Positions 27,893 to 37,505 are shown, numbered from the stretch's first letter. The stretch: 64,000 nucleotides of DNA from Clostridiales bacterium CHKCI001 (GCA_900045905.1 FCNS01000037.1:186001-250000), one strand, 5' to 3'. Notes: generated by a model not told the origin, from the letters alone. A program made the numbers and translations.

Positions 27893-28465
27893 TTAAGACA
27901 ACTGATACCCAGTCTCAAATGCCTGTAAATTGATATCAATGCTCTTAACTGGGACCGTCTTCTTAATTACATCATACCACTGCTCTTTTGTAAAGTCCAT
28001 ATGTTGTGCAGCAATTCCTAATACAATTGTGTTAAAAACGCGTGAATTTCCTAATTGTTTGGCTTCATTCATTGCATCAATAGAATAAACCGTATACTCT
28101 TCTGACAATTGCGGTAAAATATTTTCTGGATAAGAAGCAGCTCCAATTACAACTGGCATTGGATCAATTTCTTGTGTATTACAAATCAATACTCCATCCT
28201 TCTTTAAAAAATGAACATAACGCATTGCTTCTAATTGCTCAAATGCAATCAATACATCTGCACAGCCCTCTTCTACGATTGGTTCTGCTACATTCTCTCC
28301 ATAGCGTACATAAGTAACAACACTTCCGCCTCTCTGTGCCATTCCATGAACTTCTGACAATTTTACATCATATCCTGCTTCTAATGCTAAGCCACCTAAG
28401 ATACGGCTTGTTAAGAGGGTTCCTTGTCCGCCTACACCAACAATCATAATATTTTTTGTTTCCAT
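27893..28465 (-). CDS. iorB: Indolepyruvate ferredoxin oxidoreductase, beta subunit
   Basis: The 190-residue protein starts with the gamma-type pyruvate-oxidoreductase fold IMIVGVGGQGTLLTSRILGG and contains VHGMAQRGGSVVTYVRYG, the CoA/TPP interface signature. With IorA it oxidatively decarboxylates aryl pyruvates (indolepyruvate, phenylpyruvate, hydroxyphenylpyruvate) to aryl-acetyl-CoA with reduction of ferredoxin. It starts two bases after the iorA stop, so translation is coupled. Confidence 0.93.
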   Translation of the reverse strand: METKNIMIVGVGGQGTLLTSRILGGLALEAGYDVKLSEVHGMAQRGGSVVTYVRYGENVAEPIVEEGCADVLIAFEQLEAMRYVHFLKKDGVLICNTQEIDPMPVVIGAASYPENILPQLSEEYTVYSIDAMNEAKQLGNSRVFNTIVLGIAAQHMDFTKEQWYDVIKKTVPVKSIDINLQAFETGYQLS

Positions 28466-28467
28466 TG

Positions 28468-30210
28468 TTATTCACCCGCCTTTCGAATTGCACCAAACTT
28501 ACAAAGCTGTTCACATAGTCCACAGCCAGTACACATCGTATCATCAATTAAAATGGTACCATCTGCTTTTTTTGTCATGGCAGGGCATCCTGGTTTCATA
28601 CACATACCGCACTTTTTACATTTTTCACTATCACACACATACGGAGTGTATACTCTCTTTTTATCTAGAAGTACACATGGAGACTTTGTAATAATCACAG
28701 AAATTTCATCTTTTGCTACTTCTTCTTTTATTACTCGTTCCAATTCCTTTAATGCAAATGCATTTACTTCAATTACATTTTTAATGCCCATAGCCCGACA
28801 GACACCTGGAATATCAATGGCCCATGTTGGGTCTCCCTGCAATGTCTTTCCAGTTGCAGCATGATCCTGATGCCCCGTCATACCAGTTGTGGAATTATCT
28901 AAAATAATAACCGTTCCTGTACTTTGATTATAAACCATATTCATCAGGGAATTAATACCTGTATGTAAAAATGTAGAATCACCAATAACTGCAACCCAGT
29001 TTTTAATATATTCTTTCCCTTTTGCTTTTTCCATTCCATGCAGACTACTAATACTTGCTCCCATACAAATGGTGGTATCTACAACGCTTAGAGGAGCTAC
29101 TGCACCTAATGTATAACATCCAATATCACCTGCTGCATGGATTTTCAGTTTATTTAAAACAGAATAAACACTTCTATGCGGACAGCCTGGGCAAAGAATT
29201 GGTGGTCTTCCTGGTACTTGTGCTGGGGACTTCAATTCTAATTTCTGTCCAAGCACTGCTGTTCTTAACAGATTTGCACTGTATTCTCCTTGAACGGTAA
29301 AGATTTCCTTTCCAATTGCAGGAATTCCCCAAGATTTTACCTGTTCCTCAATCATTGGCTCTAACTCTTCCACTACATATAATGTCTCAACTTCCGAGGC
29401 AAACTGTTCAATCAGCTTCTTTGGCAGTGGATAGACAATACCTAATTTTAAGACAGATGCCTGTGGAAGTGCTTCCTTTACATACTGGTAAGGAATTCCA
29501 CTTGTAATGACTCCAATCTTTTTGTCATTCCATTCAATTCGATTAATTGGAAAATCACATCCATCTTCAATTAACTGATTTTCTCTCTGTTCCACAAATA
29601 CATGACGCCCCTTTGCATTACCTGGCATCATAACGTTTTTCTGTGGATTTCTTTTATATGGCTTATCTTCTATTTCCTGCCGTTCACAAAGTTCCACCAA
29701 ACCCTGTGAGTGAGAAAGACGAGTTGTCGTTCGCAAAATAACAGGTGTATCATATTGTTCACTCATCTCAAACGCAAACTTCATAAAATCTTTTGCTTCT
29801 TGGCTATCTGATGGTTCCAACACTGGTACATGTGCTGCACGCCCAATCATACGAGTATCTTGTTCGTTTTGGGAACTATAAAGTCCTGGATCATCCGCAG
29901 CAACTAAAACAAGCCCTCCATTTGCTCCAATATAAGAAACGGTATATAGTGGGTCTGCAGCTACATTTACACCGACATGTTTCATAGATGCCATTGCACG
30001 TACACCACTCATAGAAGCTCCTATTGCAACTTCCATTGCGACCTTTTCATTCGGAGACCATTCACAATAAAGAGAATCTTTATATTGAACCAGATTTTCA
30101 CTGATTTCTGTACTTGGAGTTCCTGGATATGCAGCAGAGACTTTTACTCCAGCTTCATAAGCACCTCGAGCAATCGCTGCATTTCCAAGCATAATTACTT
30201 TTTCTGCCAT
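28468..30210 (-). CDS. iorA: Indolepyruvate ferredoxin oxidoreductase, alpha subunit
   Basis: The protein of about 580 residues has the N-terminal pyrimidine domain (GNAAIARGAYEAGVKVSAAYPGTPSTEI, in part) and the TPP-binding region GDSTFLHTGINSLMNMVYNQ. Two C-terminal 4Fe-4S clusters are visible in CKKCGMCMKPGC and CTGCGLCEQLC. ATG 30210 is preferred over 30222, which sits on the AAAGG site. The upstream paaK stop is one base away. It works with IorB in aromatic amino acid catabolism. Confidence 0.94.
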   Translation of the reverse strand: MAEKVIMLGNAAIARGAYEAGVKVSAAYPGTPSTEISENLVQYKDSLYCEWSPNEKVAMEVAIGASMSGVRAMASMKHVGVNVAADPLYTVSYIGANGGLVLVAADDPGLYSSQNEQDTRMIGRAAHVPVLEPSDSQEAKDFMKFAFEMSEQYDTPVILRTTTRLSHSQGLVELCERQEIEDKPYKRNPQKNVMMPGNAKGRHVFVEQRENQLIEDGCDFPINRIEWNDKKIGVITSGIPYQYVKEALPQASVLKLGIVYPLPKKLIEQFASEVETLYVVEELEPMIEEQVKSWGIPAIGKEIFTVQGEYSANLLRTAVLGQKLELKSPAQVPGRPPILCPGCPHRSVYSVLNKLKIHAAGDIGCYTLGAVAPLSVVDTTICMGASISSLHGMEKAKGKEYIKNWVAVIGDSTFLHTGINSLMNMVYNQSTGTVIILDNSTTGMTGHQDHAATGKTLQGDPTWAIDIPGVCRAMGIKNVIEVNAFALKELERVIKEEVAKDEISVIITKSPCVLLDKKRVYTPYVCDSEKCKKCGMCMKPGCPAMTKKADGTILIDDTMCTGCGLCEQLCKFGAIRKAGE

Positions 30211-30211
30211 T

Positions 30212-31522
30212 TTACAGACCATCCTTTCTCAAATCATTTACTCTTCTCGCTTTTCCTTCAAAGCGTGTCAAACTCATTGGAGCTACCAATTTAATAATTG
30301 CATCTAATCCTAACATACTCTTTAATTTTACTTGGATCTTCTTTCTTAATGCATCCAAACTAGAGTAAGAATCCAATAAACGATCATCAATTAACTCTAC
30401 GGTGATTGTCATAACATCCAAACGGTTTACACGTTCCACTGTAATCTCATAATGAGGTCCAATCTCATTAATCGCCAATAATACCTCTTCTATTTGAGTT
30501 GGGAATACGTTTACACCACGGATAATCAACATATCATCCGAGCGTCCAGAAATATTTTCCATACGACATGTCGTACGTCCGCACTTACATGGTTCATAAT
30601 GCAACGCACTAATATCCTTTGTGCGGTAACGAAGCAATGGTAACGCCTGTGTGCTAAGACGTGTAATAACTAATTCTCCTTTTTCTCCTGGAGGAAGTAC
30701 CTCTCCTGTCTTTGGATTAATGATTTCTGGAATAAAAAAGTCTTCATTTACATGCATTCCCTGTAATTCCAAACATTCTCCTGATACACCAGGGCCACAC
30801 AACTCACTCAGTCCATAGTTTTGTGTACAGTTAAAGGAATCTCCCCAAATACGATGCATCTCCGCACGCATTGGTTCTGTCATTCCTTCTCCTCCAAACA
30901 GACCTGTTTTTACCTGTAAGTCCTTTTGTGGATCAAGCCCCATGTTTCTAGCCGTTTCTCCTAAATATAGGGCATAGGATGGAGTTGCTACTAACAATGT
31001 CGTTCCCATATCTCTCATATACATAATCTGTTTTTGTGTATGACCAGAAGAAGATGGTAATACTGTAGCTCCAATATTTTCTAATCCTGCATGAAGACCA
31101 AGCGCACCAGTAAACATACCATATCCAAATGCAATCTGTGCAATATCATCCCCTGTAGCTCCACCCATACAAGCGACACGTGATACGTTATTCGTCCAAA
31201 TATCTAGATCCCTTCTCGTATAACCAACAATCGTTGGCTTTCCTGTCGTTCCTGAAGAAGCATGAACACGGACGAGTTCTTTCTTCGGTACAGCAAACAG
31301 TCCAGTTGGGTAATTTTGTCGAAAATCTTCCTTTGTATTAAAAGGAAGCTTTTGTAAGTCTTTTAAAGTTTGAATATGCTCTGGACGAACTCCTACTTCA
31401 TCCATTTTCTTTTTATAAGCCGGTACTCTTTCATAAATATAGGACACTGTCTCTTTTAACCGGCTTAATTGAATCTCTTCAATCTCTTCACGAGACATTG
31501 TCTCATTTTTTGACCAAATCAT
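30212..31522 (-). CDS. paaK: Phenylacetate--CoA ligase
   Basis: The 436-residue AMP-forming ligase activates aryl acetates with CoA, or run in reverse could conserve energy from aryl-acetyl-CoA made by IOR. Motifs are HASSGTTGKPTIVGYT (phosphate loop), YGLSELCGPGVSGEC, and the C-terminal GRSDDMLIIRGVNVFPTQIE. TTG 31537 lies inside the ribosome binding region, and ATG 31522 is correctly spaced from TTGGAG. It is the first gene of the cluster and has a structured leader of about 160 nt. Confidence 0.93.
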   Translation of the reverse strand: MIWSKNETMSREEIEEIQLSRLKETVSYIYERVPAYKKKMDEVGVRPEHIQTLKDLQKLPFNTKEDFRQNYPTGLFAVPKKELVRVHASSGTTGKPTIVGYTRRDLDIWTNNVSRVACMGGATGDDIAQIAFGYGMFTGALGLHAGLENIGATVLPSSSGHTQKQIMYMRDMGTTLLVATPSYALYLGETARNMGLDPQKDLQVKTGLFGGEGMTEPMRAEMHRIWGDSFNCTQNYGLSELCGPGVSGECLELQGMHVNEDFFIPEIINPKTGEVLPPGEKGELVITRLSTQALPLLRYRTKDISALHYEPCKCGRTTCRMENISGRSDDMLIIRGVNVFPTQIEEVLLAINEIGPHYEITVERVNRLDVMTITVELIDDRLLDSYSSLDALRKKIQVKLKSMLGLDAIIKLVAPMSLTRFEGKARRVNDLRKDGL

Positions 31523-31551
31523 AATTTTTAACTCCAATATATTTTATTTTT

Positions 31552-31680
31552 GAGTAATAAACGATAAGGCATATAACTAGTCTCTCATGTTTGGATACAG
31601 TGTCAGATGAAAAAACAGGTCCATCTGATCGATCGTAAATTACTCCTTTGATAACAGTAGATATACCTGTCAAAGATATG
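31552..31680 (-). ncRNA. Structured 5' leader of paaK-ior cluster (candidate riboswitch)
   Basis: The 383-base gap 31523-31905 holds this leader. In the minus-strand RNA, CUUUGA/UCAAAG forms hairpin 1 (about 31646-31675). A long stem GAGUAAU-UU-ACGAU with AUCGU-UU-AUUACUC (31645-31634 with 31563-31552) encloses hairpin CAGAUG/CAUCUG (31603-31626). The loop of that hairpin carries ACCUGU, complementary to ACAGGU in hairpin 1, allowing a six-base pseudoknot that competes with hairpin 1. An extended -10 TGGTATACT lies just upstream (about 31690-31698). It matches no riboswitch class I recognise and has no T-box motif. Confidence 0.45.
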
Positions 31681-31905
31681 GTACCAATAGTATACCATTA
31701 AATTAGGAAAATTTATAGTAGTTTTTTTGTTTTTCTTTATTTATTTAACGCATTGATGTACGAATTAATTATTTTTTTCTAGTCAACTCGTTTTTTTTAA
31801 TGTATAATAAATAATTAATAAGTAATAAAATAAATTTTTAAAACAAAAATATTTAAGAAAGGAACGATATAAACAAACTTATGTTTGAATGACTTGGTGT
31901 AAATT

Positions 31906-32736
31906 ATGACAAATTCACTTATTATTGATTTTCATACTCATATTTTTCCAGATAAATTGGCTGCCAAAGCCATTCCTCAAATGGCCGCCAAAGCACACTC
32001 TACTCCATATGTAAATGGAACTGTTTCTGATTTAAAACGCTCTATGAGAGAAGCTAATATAACATGTAGTGTTGCACTGCCAGTCTTAACTTCTCCATCT
32101 CAATTTTCTTCCACTAACCGATTTGCTTTAGAACAATCGGCAAAGGATTTTTCTAATTTAAATCACGATATTATCTCATTTGGAGGAATACATCCAGATT
32201 CCTCTAACTACAAAGCAGAGTTACGCGAACTAAAATCAATGGGTTTTTTAGGAATTAAACTTCACCCTGATTATCAGGATGTTAATTTTGATGATATTCG
32301 TTACATGAGAATCATCGATTACGCAAGTGAACTTGGTTTTATCATTGTTACTCATGCTGGTGTGGACATCGGATTACCAGATCCTGTTCATTGCACCCCT
32401 AACTCAGTGTTACATGTTCTTCAAGAAGTTCAGCCCCCAAAGCTTATACTGGCTCATACAGGAGGTTGGAAACTTTGGGATGAGGTGGAAGAAAAACTTG
32501 TAGGACGAGATGTTTATTTTGATACTGCATTTAGTATACGTTTTATGTCATCGGAACAATTTATGCGTATCATTCGTAATCACGGTGTAAATCGGATCTT
32601 ATTTGCAACCGATAGTCCATGGGATGGACAAAAAGAATCTCTCGATGCCATTCGTAGTCTTAACTTCAGTGAACACGAACTTTCATTGATTTTAGGAAAG
32701 AATGCCGCCCAATTACTTGGAATTTCCCAGTCATAA
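31906..32736 (+). CDS. Amidohydrolase-family metal-dependent hydrolase
   Basis: The 276-residue TIM-barrel protein has the N-terminal metal motif DFHTHIFP (His10, His12). GIKLHPDYQ, VTHAGVDIG, LAHTGGWK and FATDSPWDG follow, the full set of the COG2159 (ACMSD/uronate isomerase-like) amidohydrolases. No signal peptide is visible; the substrate is unknown. There is no strong ribosome binding site directly before the ATG. It lies 32 bases before the Crp-type regulator. Confidence 0.85.
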   Translation: MTNSLIIDFHTHIFPDKLAAKAIPQMAAKAHSTPYVNGTVSDLKRSMREANITCSVALPVLTSPSQFSSTNRFALEQSAKDFSNLNHDIISFGGIHPDSSNYKAELRELKSMGFLGIKLHPDYQDVNFDDIRYMRIIDYASELGFIIVTHAGVDIGLPDPVHCTPNSVLHVLQEVQPPKLILAHTGGWKLWDEVEEKLVGRDVYFDTAFSIRFMSSEQFMRIIRNHGVNRILFATDSPWDGQKESLDAIRSLNFSEHELSLILGKNAAQLLGISQS

Positions 32737-32768
32737 ATCAATACAATGATATATTTGCGGAGAACATT

Positions 32769-33461
32769 ATGACACTAGAACAATTATTAAAAGAAGTACC
32801 TGACTTAGAGGAATACATTCGCTATATGCCAGAGGAATTAAACCATCGTTATACGATTCGTATTATCCCTCCTGGAGTAATTATTCATCAAAAACATGCT
32901 ATTTTAGATTATTTCGGTATTGTATGCAAAGGAGAACATCGGGTAATTAATGAATTTGAGAATGGAAATGTATTTATGATAGAAAAGAATGAGCCGATTG
33001 ATTTTATTGGAGAAGTTACAATCCTCGCAAATAAGAAAGAATCCTCTGTCACAATTGAAACATTGACCGAATGTACTATCTTATATTTCTCTCGCAAAGA
33101 TTTTGAACAGTGGATTGCTTGTGATATTCATTTTTTACGTTTAGTTTCTCAGAAGGTTGCTTATAAACTATATCGTTCTTCTTACAACCGAGGAGATCGA
33201 TTATTTTATCCTCCTACCTTTCTCTTACTCGATTACCTCATCAAATACATAAAAGGGAAAAAAATTACTGAGAAAGGAATTATTCTTCCTAAAACAAGGC
33301 AACAACTTTACGAAGAACTTGGAATTACAATTAAAACAATTAATCGTACAATCAAACGATTAAAAGAAGACGATTTAATTGGTATACAAAAAGGTAAAAT
33401 TACAATGAACAAAATACAGTATGAACGAGCTCTAAAAGAAATCCACTATTATGTAAAATGA
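32769..33461 (+). CDS. Crp/Fnr-family transcriptional regulator
   Basis: The 230-residue protein has an N-terminal cyclic-nucleotide-binding-like beta roll (residues about 25-130, with FGIVCKGEHRVI and FIGEVTILANKKESSVTIETLTECT in part). A C-terminal winged helix contains KTRQQLYEELGITIKTINRTI. The Arg-Ser pair that binds cAMP in Crp is not evident and no Fnr cysteine cluster is seen, so the effector is unknown. It probably shares a transcript with the amidohydrolase gene. Confidence 0.85.
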   Translation: MTLEQLLKEVPDLEEYIRYMPEELNHRYTIRIIPPGVIIHQKHAILDYFGIVCKGEHRVINEFENGNVFMIEKNEPIDFIGEVTILANKKESSVTIETLTECTILYFSRKDFEQWIACDIHFLRLVSQKVAYKLYRSSYNRGDRLFYPPTFLLLDYLIKYIKGKKITEKGIILPKTRQQLYEELGITIKTINRTIKRLKEDDLIGIQKGKITMNKIQYERALKEIHYYVK

Positions 33462-33497
33462 TTTACCATATTTCTGAGTTTTCCAGAACACTGTACA

Positions 33498-33529
33498 CAG
33501 GATATTTTATGCATAAATAAAATATCCTG
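33498..33529. terminator. Terminator overlapping the chrA 3' end
   Basis: CAGGATATTTTAT and ATAAAATATCCTG form a perfect 13-bp hairpin with a six-base loop. It spans the stop codon of the second chromate transporter gene and lies downstream of the convergent crp-like gene. Confidence 0.65.
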
Positions 33530-34067
33530 CTACTCCTGATAATATCATAACTAAAATTGGATTTAAATGTAGTTTTCTAAGCAATATAAGTGCTGTAACA
33601 AAAATTCCAATCGCAAATAGATTCCATTGAAACGCTGCCACATCTAACGTACTCGTACCGAAAAATGCAATCATTAAAATCGTAGAAGCAGATGCTGCAA
33701 TTAATCCAACCGAGCAAGATTTCAAACCTTTTAAAATATTCAAAACAGTTTCTGCACTGCGGTATTTATCAAAAAATCGGTATAAAATTAAAGAGATTAC
33801 AAATCCAGAAAACACACATCCAAACGTGGCTACCACAGCTCCTAAGATTCCTGCAATCCTTATTCCTACAAATGTCGATGTATTAACCGCTAATGGACCT
33901 GGCGTCATTTGAGAGATTGTAATAATATCTGTAAATTCCTGAATGCTCAGCCATGAATGTAAATTTACTACCTGCTCCTGGATCAATGGAATGGTTGCAT
34001 ATCCGCCTCCAATACTAAACAATCCTATTTGTAGAAAGCTAATTAACAATATAATTAAAACTTCCAT
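33507..34067 (-). CDS. Chromate transporter, CHR domain subunit 2
   Basis: The 186-residue membrane protein is a single CHR domain: the N-terminal LQIGLFSIGGGYATIPLIQEQVV and ISQMTPGPLAVNTSTFVGIRIAG are family signatures. Single-domain CHR proteins come as pairs that together match the long two-domain ChrA. It overlaps the upstream partner by one base (TAATG). Chromate or sulfate-like oxyanion transport is inferred from the family. Confidence 0.88.
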   Translation of the reverse strand: MEVLIILLISFLQIGLFSIGGGYATIPLIQEQVVNLHSWLSIQEFTDIITISQMTPGPLAVNTSTFVGIRIAGILGAVVATFGCVFSGFVISLILYRFFDKYRSAETVLNILKGLKSCSVGLIAASASTILMIAFFGTSTLDVAAFQWNLFAIGIFVTALILLRKLHLNPILVMILSGVAGYFIYA

Positions 34068-34636
34068 TATCTTTTCCTCCTCTTCTTATACCAAGTATTT
34101 AATACACATAAGACAACACAAATTCCTATAATGAGTGCTACATTCACTTGGAAAAAGAAACTCGCAAGAAATGCTGCTGGCATAAGCAATGTAAGAAAGC
34201 AATCCTTATCTTTTATAATCATGTGACACATATCAACTACTAAGTCTACAATCAGTGCTGCAACTCCTGCTTCCATTCCTTTTAAAACAGCAGAAATCAC
34301 TACATTATCTCTCACAATTTGATAACAAGCGGAAATTAAAGACAAAATAATAAGCGGTGGAAGTACCGCCGAAACACAACTAATAACTGCTCCTACAAAG
34401 CCTGCCACTCGATATCCAGCTAATACTGCTAAGTTAATTGCAATTGCGCCTGGAGAAGATTGTGCAATTGCAGACATATCCATTATTTCCTCTTCTCGAA
34501 TTAACTGTTTTTTCTGGACAAAAAACTTCCGAATCATAGGAATAACGACATACCCTCCTCCAAAAGTAAATGCACTAATAAAAAAATTTACGCCAAAAAG
34601 CCAACAGTATAGTGATAGTTTCTTCTCTGTTTTCAT
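34067..34636 (-). CDS. Chromate transporter, CHR domain subunit 1
   Basis: The 189-residue single-CHR membrane protein has NFFISAFTFGGGYVVIPMI and MSAIAQSSPGAIAINLAVLAGYRVAG, paralogous to the next gene. The two probably form a heterodimer equivalent to full-length ChrA. The start follows a T-rich leader. Confidence 0.88.
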   Translation of the reverse strand: MKTEKKLSLYCWLFGVNFFISAFTFGGGYVVIPMIRKFFVQKKQLIREEEIMDMSAIAQSSPGAIAINLAVLAGYRVAGFVGAVISCVSAVLPPLIILSLISACYQIVRDNVVISAVLKGMEAGVAALIVDLVVDMCHMIIKDKDCFLTLLMPAAFLASFFFQVNVALIIGICVVLCVLNTWYKKRRKR

Positions 34637-34852
34637 AAAATGTCAGCAAGTACTCCTTTCTTAATCTTGAGTTTCTATATATTTTTGTATCGTTATTAAT
34701 GATACTTTTCTTATAAAATTTTTTCTTTCTAGTTTTGTACCTATCAGAAAGATTTTTTGGTATGTTATAGTTTAATATCTTCTATTATATTATAAGTAAA
34801 ATTTCAAACAGAAAAAAGGACAAATGGGCGGTTTTTTAAAAATATTACTCAC

Positions 34853-34894
34853 AAAAAAACCAGAATAAATTGGTAATTATTCCAACTTATTCTG
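34853..34894 (-). terminator. Acyltransferase terminator
   Basis: CAGAATAA/TTATTCTG with inner TTGG/CCAA forms a hairpin followed on the minus strand by TTTTTTT. Confidence 0.8.
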
Positions 34895-34902
34895 ATCTTT
34901 TA

Positions 34903-36000
34903 TTATTCCTCTTCTTTTTGCCATGATAATAACTTTTGCTCCGCTCGTTCCCATACATGTCTCCTGTGAAATGCTCCAAATATCGGCCTTTCAATCCAAT
35001 AAATTCGAATTTGGTCTATTGCTGTACAAATCACTATAACCATTGCAATACAAACAATTGCATGAATCCAAAGATCGGATGACCAACTATAGAGACGATT
35101 CTTAAACCATTTTGACCAAAGCAGTGGATGAATAAAACTGTTTTCTTGAATCAAATAAACACTAAACATAGAAGCAGCAAGTCGATTGAGCCATGGATGA
35201 TATCTCATCCTTAAATTTTTAAACCCTAGAAACAACCCAATCGCGCATAAAATCGTAGTTATTTTATTTTCTCCTGCAAGATAAGACTCGAACCCAACTA
35301 ACTGTGGAATGGAACTTTCCAAACAATCTACTAAAAAAGCAGAAACAATTATAATTCCATACATAATAATTCCAAATAGAAAATTACTCCTGCACCGTCC
35401 TATCCACCGATTTGGATATAACCGAATGTAGCCACCAATTAAATATAACAATATAAATAATCCAAGGGTAGAATATCCAAAATCTCCATTTGTAACAGTT
35501 GGAAGAACAGACCAAAGAATTCCTAAAGTACAAATCAATGCTAGGTGGCGTTTCCTAGACATTGCTTTTACAGCTGGATTTAAAAACAAAGTTAGAATAT
35601 ACAATACTAAATATGTGGTAGCAAACCAATACATTGAATACGTAATTGGCATCAGATTTTTTATAAATGTATCGGCATTAAACTCGACTATACCAAATCC
35701 ATAAAAAATTGTCATAAATAGAATCGAATAAAACCATATCTGAGCCCAAAGTTTTACTGCCTTTTCCAAACGGAATTTGGATTCGATCATAAAATAACCT
35801 GTAATCAGTACGAAACAGTCTACTCCCAGCTTTCCTCCCAAAGAAAGAACTTGTATCAAGGCTTTATTAAAATTCATCTCTGGCAATATAAATCCTCCAT
35901 GTATGGAATAATGATGTGCCACAATCAAAACCATACTAACAATACGCAATAATTCCAGATTCGATTTTCGTCTGCCCGTTTCCTTTTCTTCCTGTTCCAT
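34903..36000 (-). CDS. Membrane acyltransferase, family 3 (OafA/WecH type)
   Basis: The 365-residue protein has about ten hydrophobic segments and starts with the acyltransferase-3 signature RKSNLELLRIVSMVLIVAHHYSIHGG, where the His pair is expected to be catalytic. DCFVLITGYFMI and YWFATTYLVLYIL follow. Members O-acetylate surface polysaccharides or peptidoglycan; the target is unknown. It starts 11 bases after aroK and may be read through from the aro genes. Confidence 0.85.
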   Translation of the reverse strand: MEQEEKETGRRKSNLELLRIVSMVLIVAHHYSIHGGFILPEMNFNKALIQVLSLGGKLGVDCFVLITGYFMIESKFRLEKAVKLWAQIWFYSILFMTIFYGFGIVEFNADTFIKNLMPITYSMYWFATTYLVLYILTLFLNPAVKAMSRKRHLALICTLGILWSVLPTVTNGDFGYSTLGLFILLYLIGGYIRLYPNRWIGRCRSNFLFGIIMYGIIIVSAFLVDCLESSIPQLVGFESYLAGENKITTILCAIGLFLGFKNLRMRYHPWLNRLAASMFSVYLIQENSFIHPLLWSKWFKNRLYSWSSDLWIHAIVCIAMVIVICTAIDQIRIYWIERPIFGAFHRRHVWERAEQKLLSWQKEEE

Positions 36001-36011
36001 TCGGAATCCTC

Positions 36012-36533
36012 CTAATCATTTACAGCCTGACTCATAATTTCTCTACAAATTTCTTCTACTGTTCGGTTATCTGTGCGAACTATAATATCGGCAGCAGCTT
36101 CATATTTCTTCCGTCTCTGTTCCATTAATTCTGCGATAAACTCCACATTCATATTTCCTTTTAAGATTGGACGATCCTGATTCTCACGCACTCGCTCCAG
36201 AATTGTCTCAGGAGTCGCTGTTAGCCAAACTACAATGCCACTTTCTTTCATAAGTGCAGCGTTTTGTTTACGCATTGCCATACCTCCTCCACAAGAAATA
36301 ATCAATGCTTCTTCTTTTTCTTTTAAGCGTTCTAATAGATTGGTTTCACAGTTTCTAAAGTATGCTTCTCCCTTTTTCTCAAACAATTCTGGAATTGTCA
36401 TTTTTTGCTCTTTTATAATCTGAGCATCTGTATCAATTTCCTTTCGTTTACTTAACCGACTCAGTTCTGAGGAAATCGTACTTTTTCCAACCCCCATAAA
36501 TCCAATTAAAAAAATATGCTTCTTTTTTGCCAT
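36012..36533 (-). CDS. aroK: Shikimate kinase
   Basis: The 173-residue P-loop kinase phosphorylates shikimate in aromatic amino acid synthesis. Walker A is GFMGVGKST at residues 11-19. The substrate-binding Asp lies in EIDTDAQI, the Arg in YFRNCETNLL, and ISCGGGM is the Walker B-like loop, with the lid Arg in NQDRPIL. It follows aroD by five bases, forming an aroD-aroK pair. Confidence 0.94.
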   Translation of the reverse strand: MAKKKHIFLIGFMGVGKSTISSELSRLSKRKEIDTDAQIIKEQKMTIPELFEKKGEAYFRNCETNLLERLKEKEEALIISCGGGMAMRKQNAALMKESGIVVWLTATPETILERVRENQDRPILKGNMNVEFIAELMEQRRKKYEAAADIIVRTDNRTVEEICREIMSQAVND

Positions 36534-36538
36534 AGCTC

Positions 36539-37303
36539 TTATTCCTCCTTCCCATGTAATACCTGCAAAATCTCACTCAATTCTTCTGCTCCAATTTGCC
36601 CTGGAGCAGAAGCTTTCTGCGCTGCTCCAAATGTTACAGCTGAACCAAAACATTCTCCTGACAAACGACTGATAACTCCCATTCGAGACATTGCCATTGT
36701 AATCAATGGCTTCTTGGCATAAATTTCATTCATTTCCACTGTTGTCTCCAGCAAGGTTAAAACATCCCTGTTTGTATTCGGCATCACTGCAATTTTTAGC
36801 ACATCCGCTCCTAAATCCTGCATCTTACATAAACGTTGAATCATTTCACCTTTCGTCGGAGTTTTAGAAAAGTCATGATTCGATGCGATAACAAAAACTC
36901 CAGCTCGATGAGCAACTTCGATCAATTCTTTTACTAATTCCTCACCCAAAAATAACTCCACATCTGCTAAATCTACATATCCACTTGTCAACACCGTATT
37001 CATTAACACACAATACTCTTGTTCTGAAAATTCCTGCATTCCTCCTTCTTGCTTTGTACGAAATGTTGCCAGCAATGGAAGATCTCCTAATAGTTCCCTC
37101 AGCGATCCTAATATATTTATTACAGAGCTTTCCTCCGTTACGTTTTCATACCAATCCATTCTCCATTCCACTAAATCTACAGGAAGTTTCACAATCTCTT
37201 CTGCCTGCTCCTTTATTTCTTCCCACGTTGTCCCTACAATTGGAACACAAATTTTTGGAATCCCTTCTCCCAATACAAGATCCCTTATTTTTAATAAATT
37301 CAT
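36539..37303 (-). CDS. aroD: 3-dehydroquinate dehydratase, type I
   Basis: The 254-residue TIM barrel dehydrates 3-dehydroquinate. VDLVEWRMDW, ATFRTKQEGG, the catalytic His in ASNHDFSKTP, the Schiff-base Lys in DVLKIAVMP, and MSRMGVISRL near the C-terminus are all present. The GTG at 37312 is part of the GAGGTG ribosome binding site, so ATG 37303 is used. The gene precedes aroK. Confidence 0.95.
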   Translation of the reverse strand: MNLLKIRDLVLGEGIPKICVPIVGTTWEEIKEQAEEIVKLPVDLVEWRMDWYENVTEESSVINILGSLRELLGDLPLLATFRTKQEGGMQEFSEQEYCVLMNTVLTSGYVDLADVELFLGEELVKELIEVAHRAGVFVIASNHDFSKTPTKGEMIQRLCKMQDLGADVLKIAVMPNTNRDVLTLLETTVEMNEIYAKKPLITMAMSRMGVISRLSGECFGSAVTFGAAQKASAPGQIGAEELSEILQVLHGKEE

Positions 37304-37418
37304 AATTTGCACCTCTTTTATTATTCCAATATTCCTTTGCCCATTTCAATAGCTCTCATTATAACACCAAATCTCATTCCTGACCACTTATTATTGCATT
37401 TTCTTATAAGTTTACTTT

Positions 37419-37456
37419 AATAAAAGAAACCTCCACTGAATACATATCATGATAAA
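37419..37456 (+). repeat. Dispersed palindromic repeat, truncated copy e
   Basis: AATAAAAGAAACCTCCACTG followed by AATACATATCATGATAA keeps both ends of the family but lacks the GGAGCTTTCTTTTG centre-right arm, so this copy cannot form the usual hairpin. Confidence 0.6.
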
Positions 37457-37458
37457 AT

Positions 37459-37485
37459 AAAGAAGCTTCTGCTAAAGCTTTCTTT
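37459..37485 (-). terminator. sdpI-like gene terminator
   Basis: AAGCTT arms extended by AAAGA/TCTTT around CTGCTA form a hairpin followed on the minus strand by TATTTTAT. Confidence 0.5.
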
Positions 37486-37505
37486 CATATTAAGATGATA
37501 CAAAA

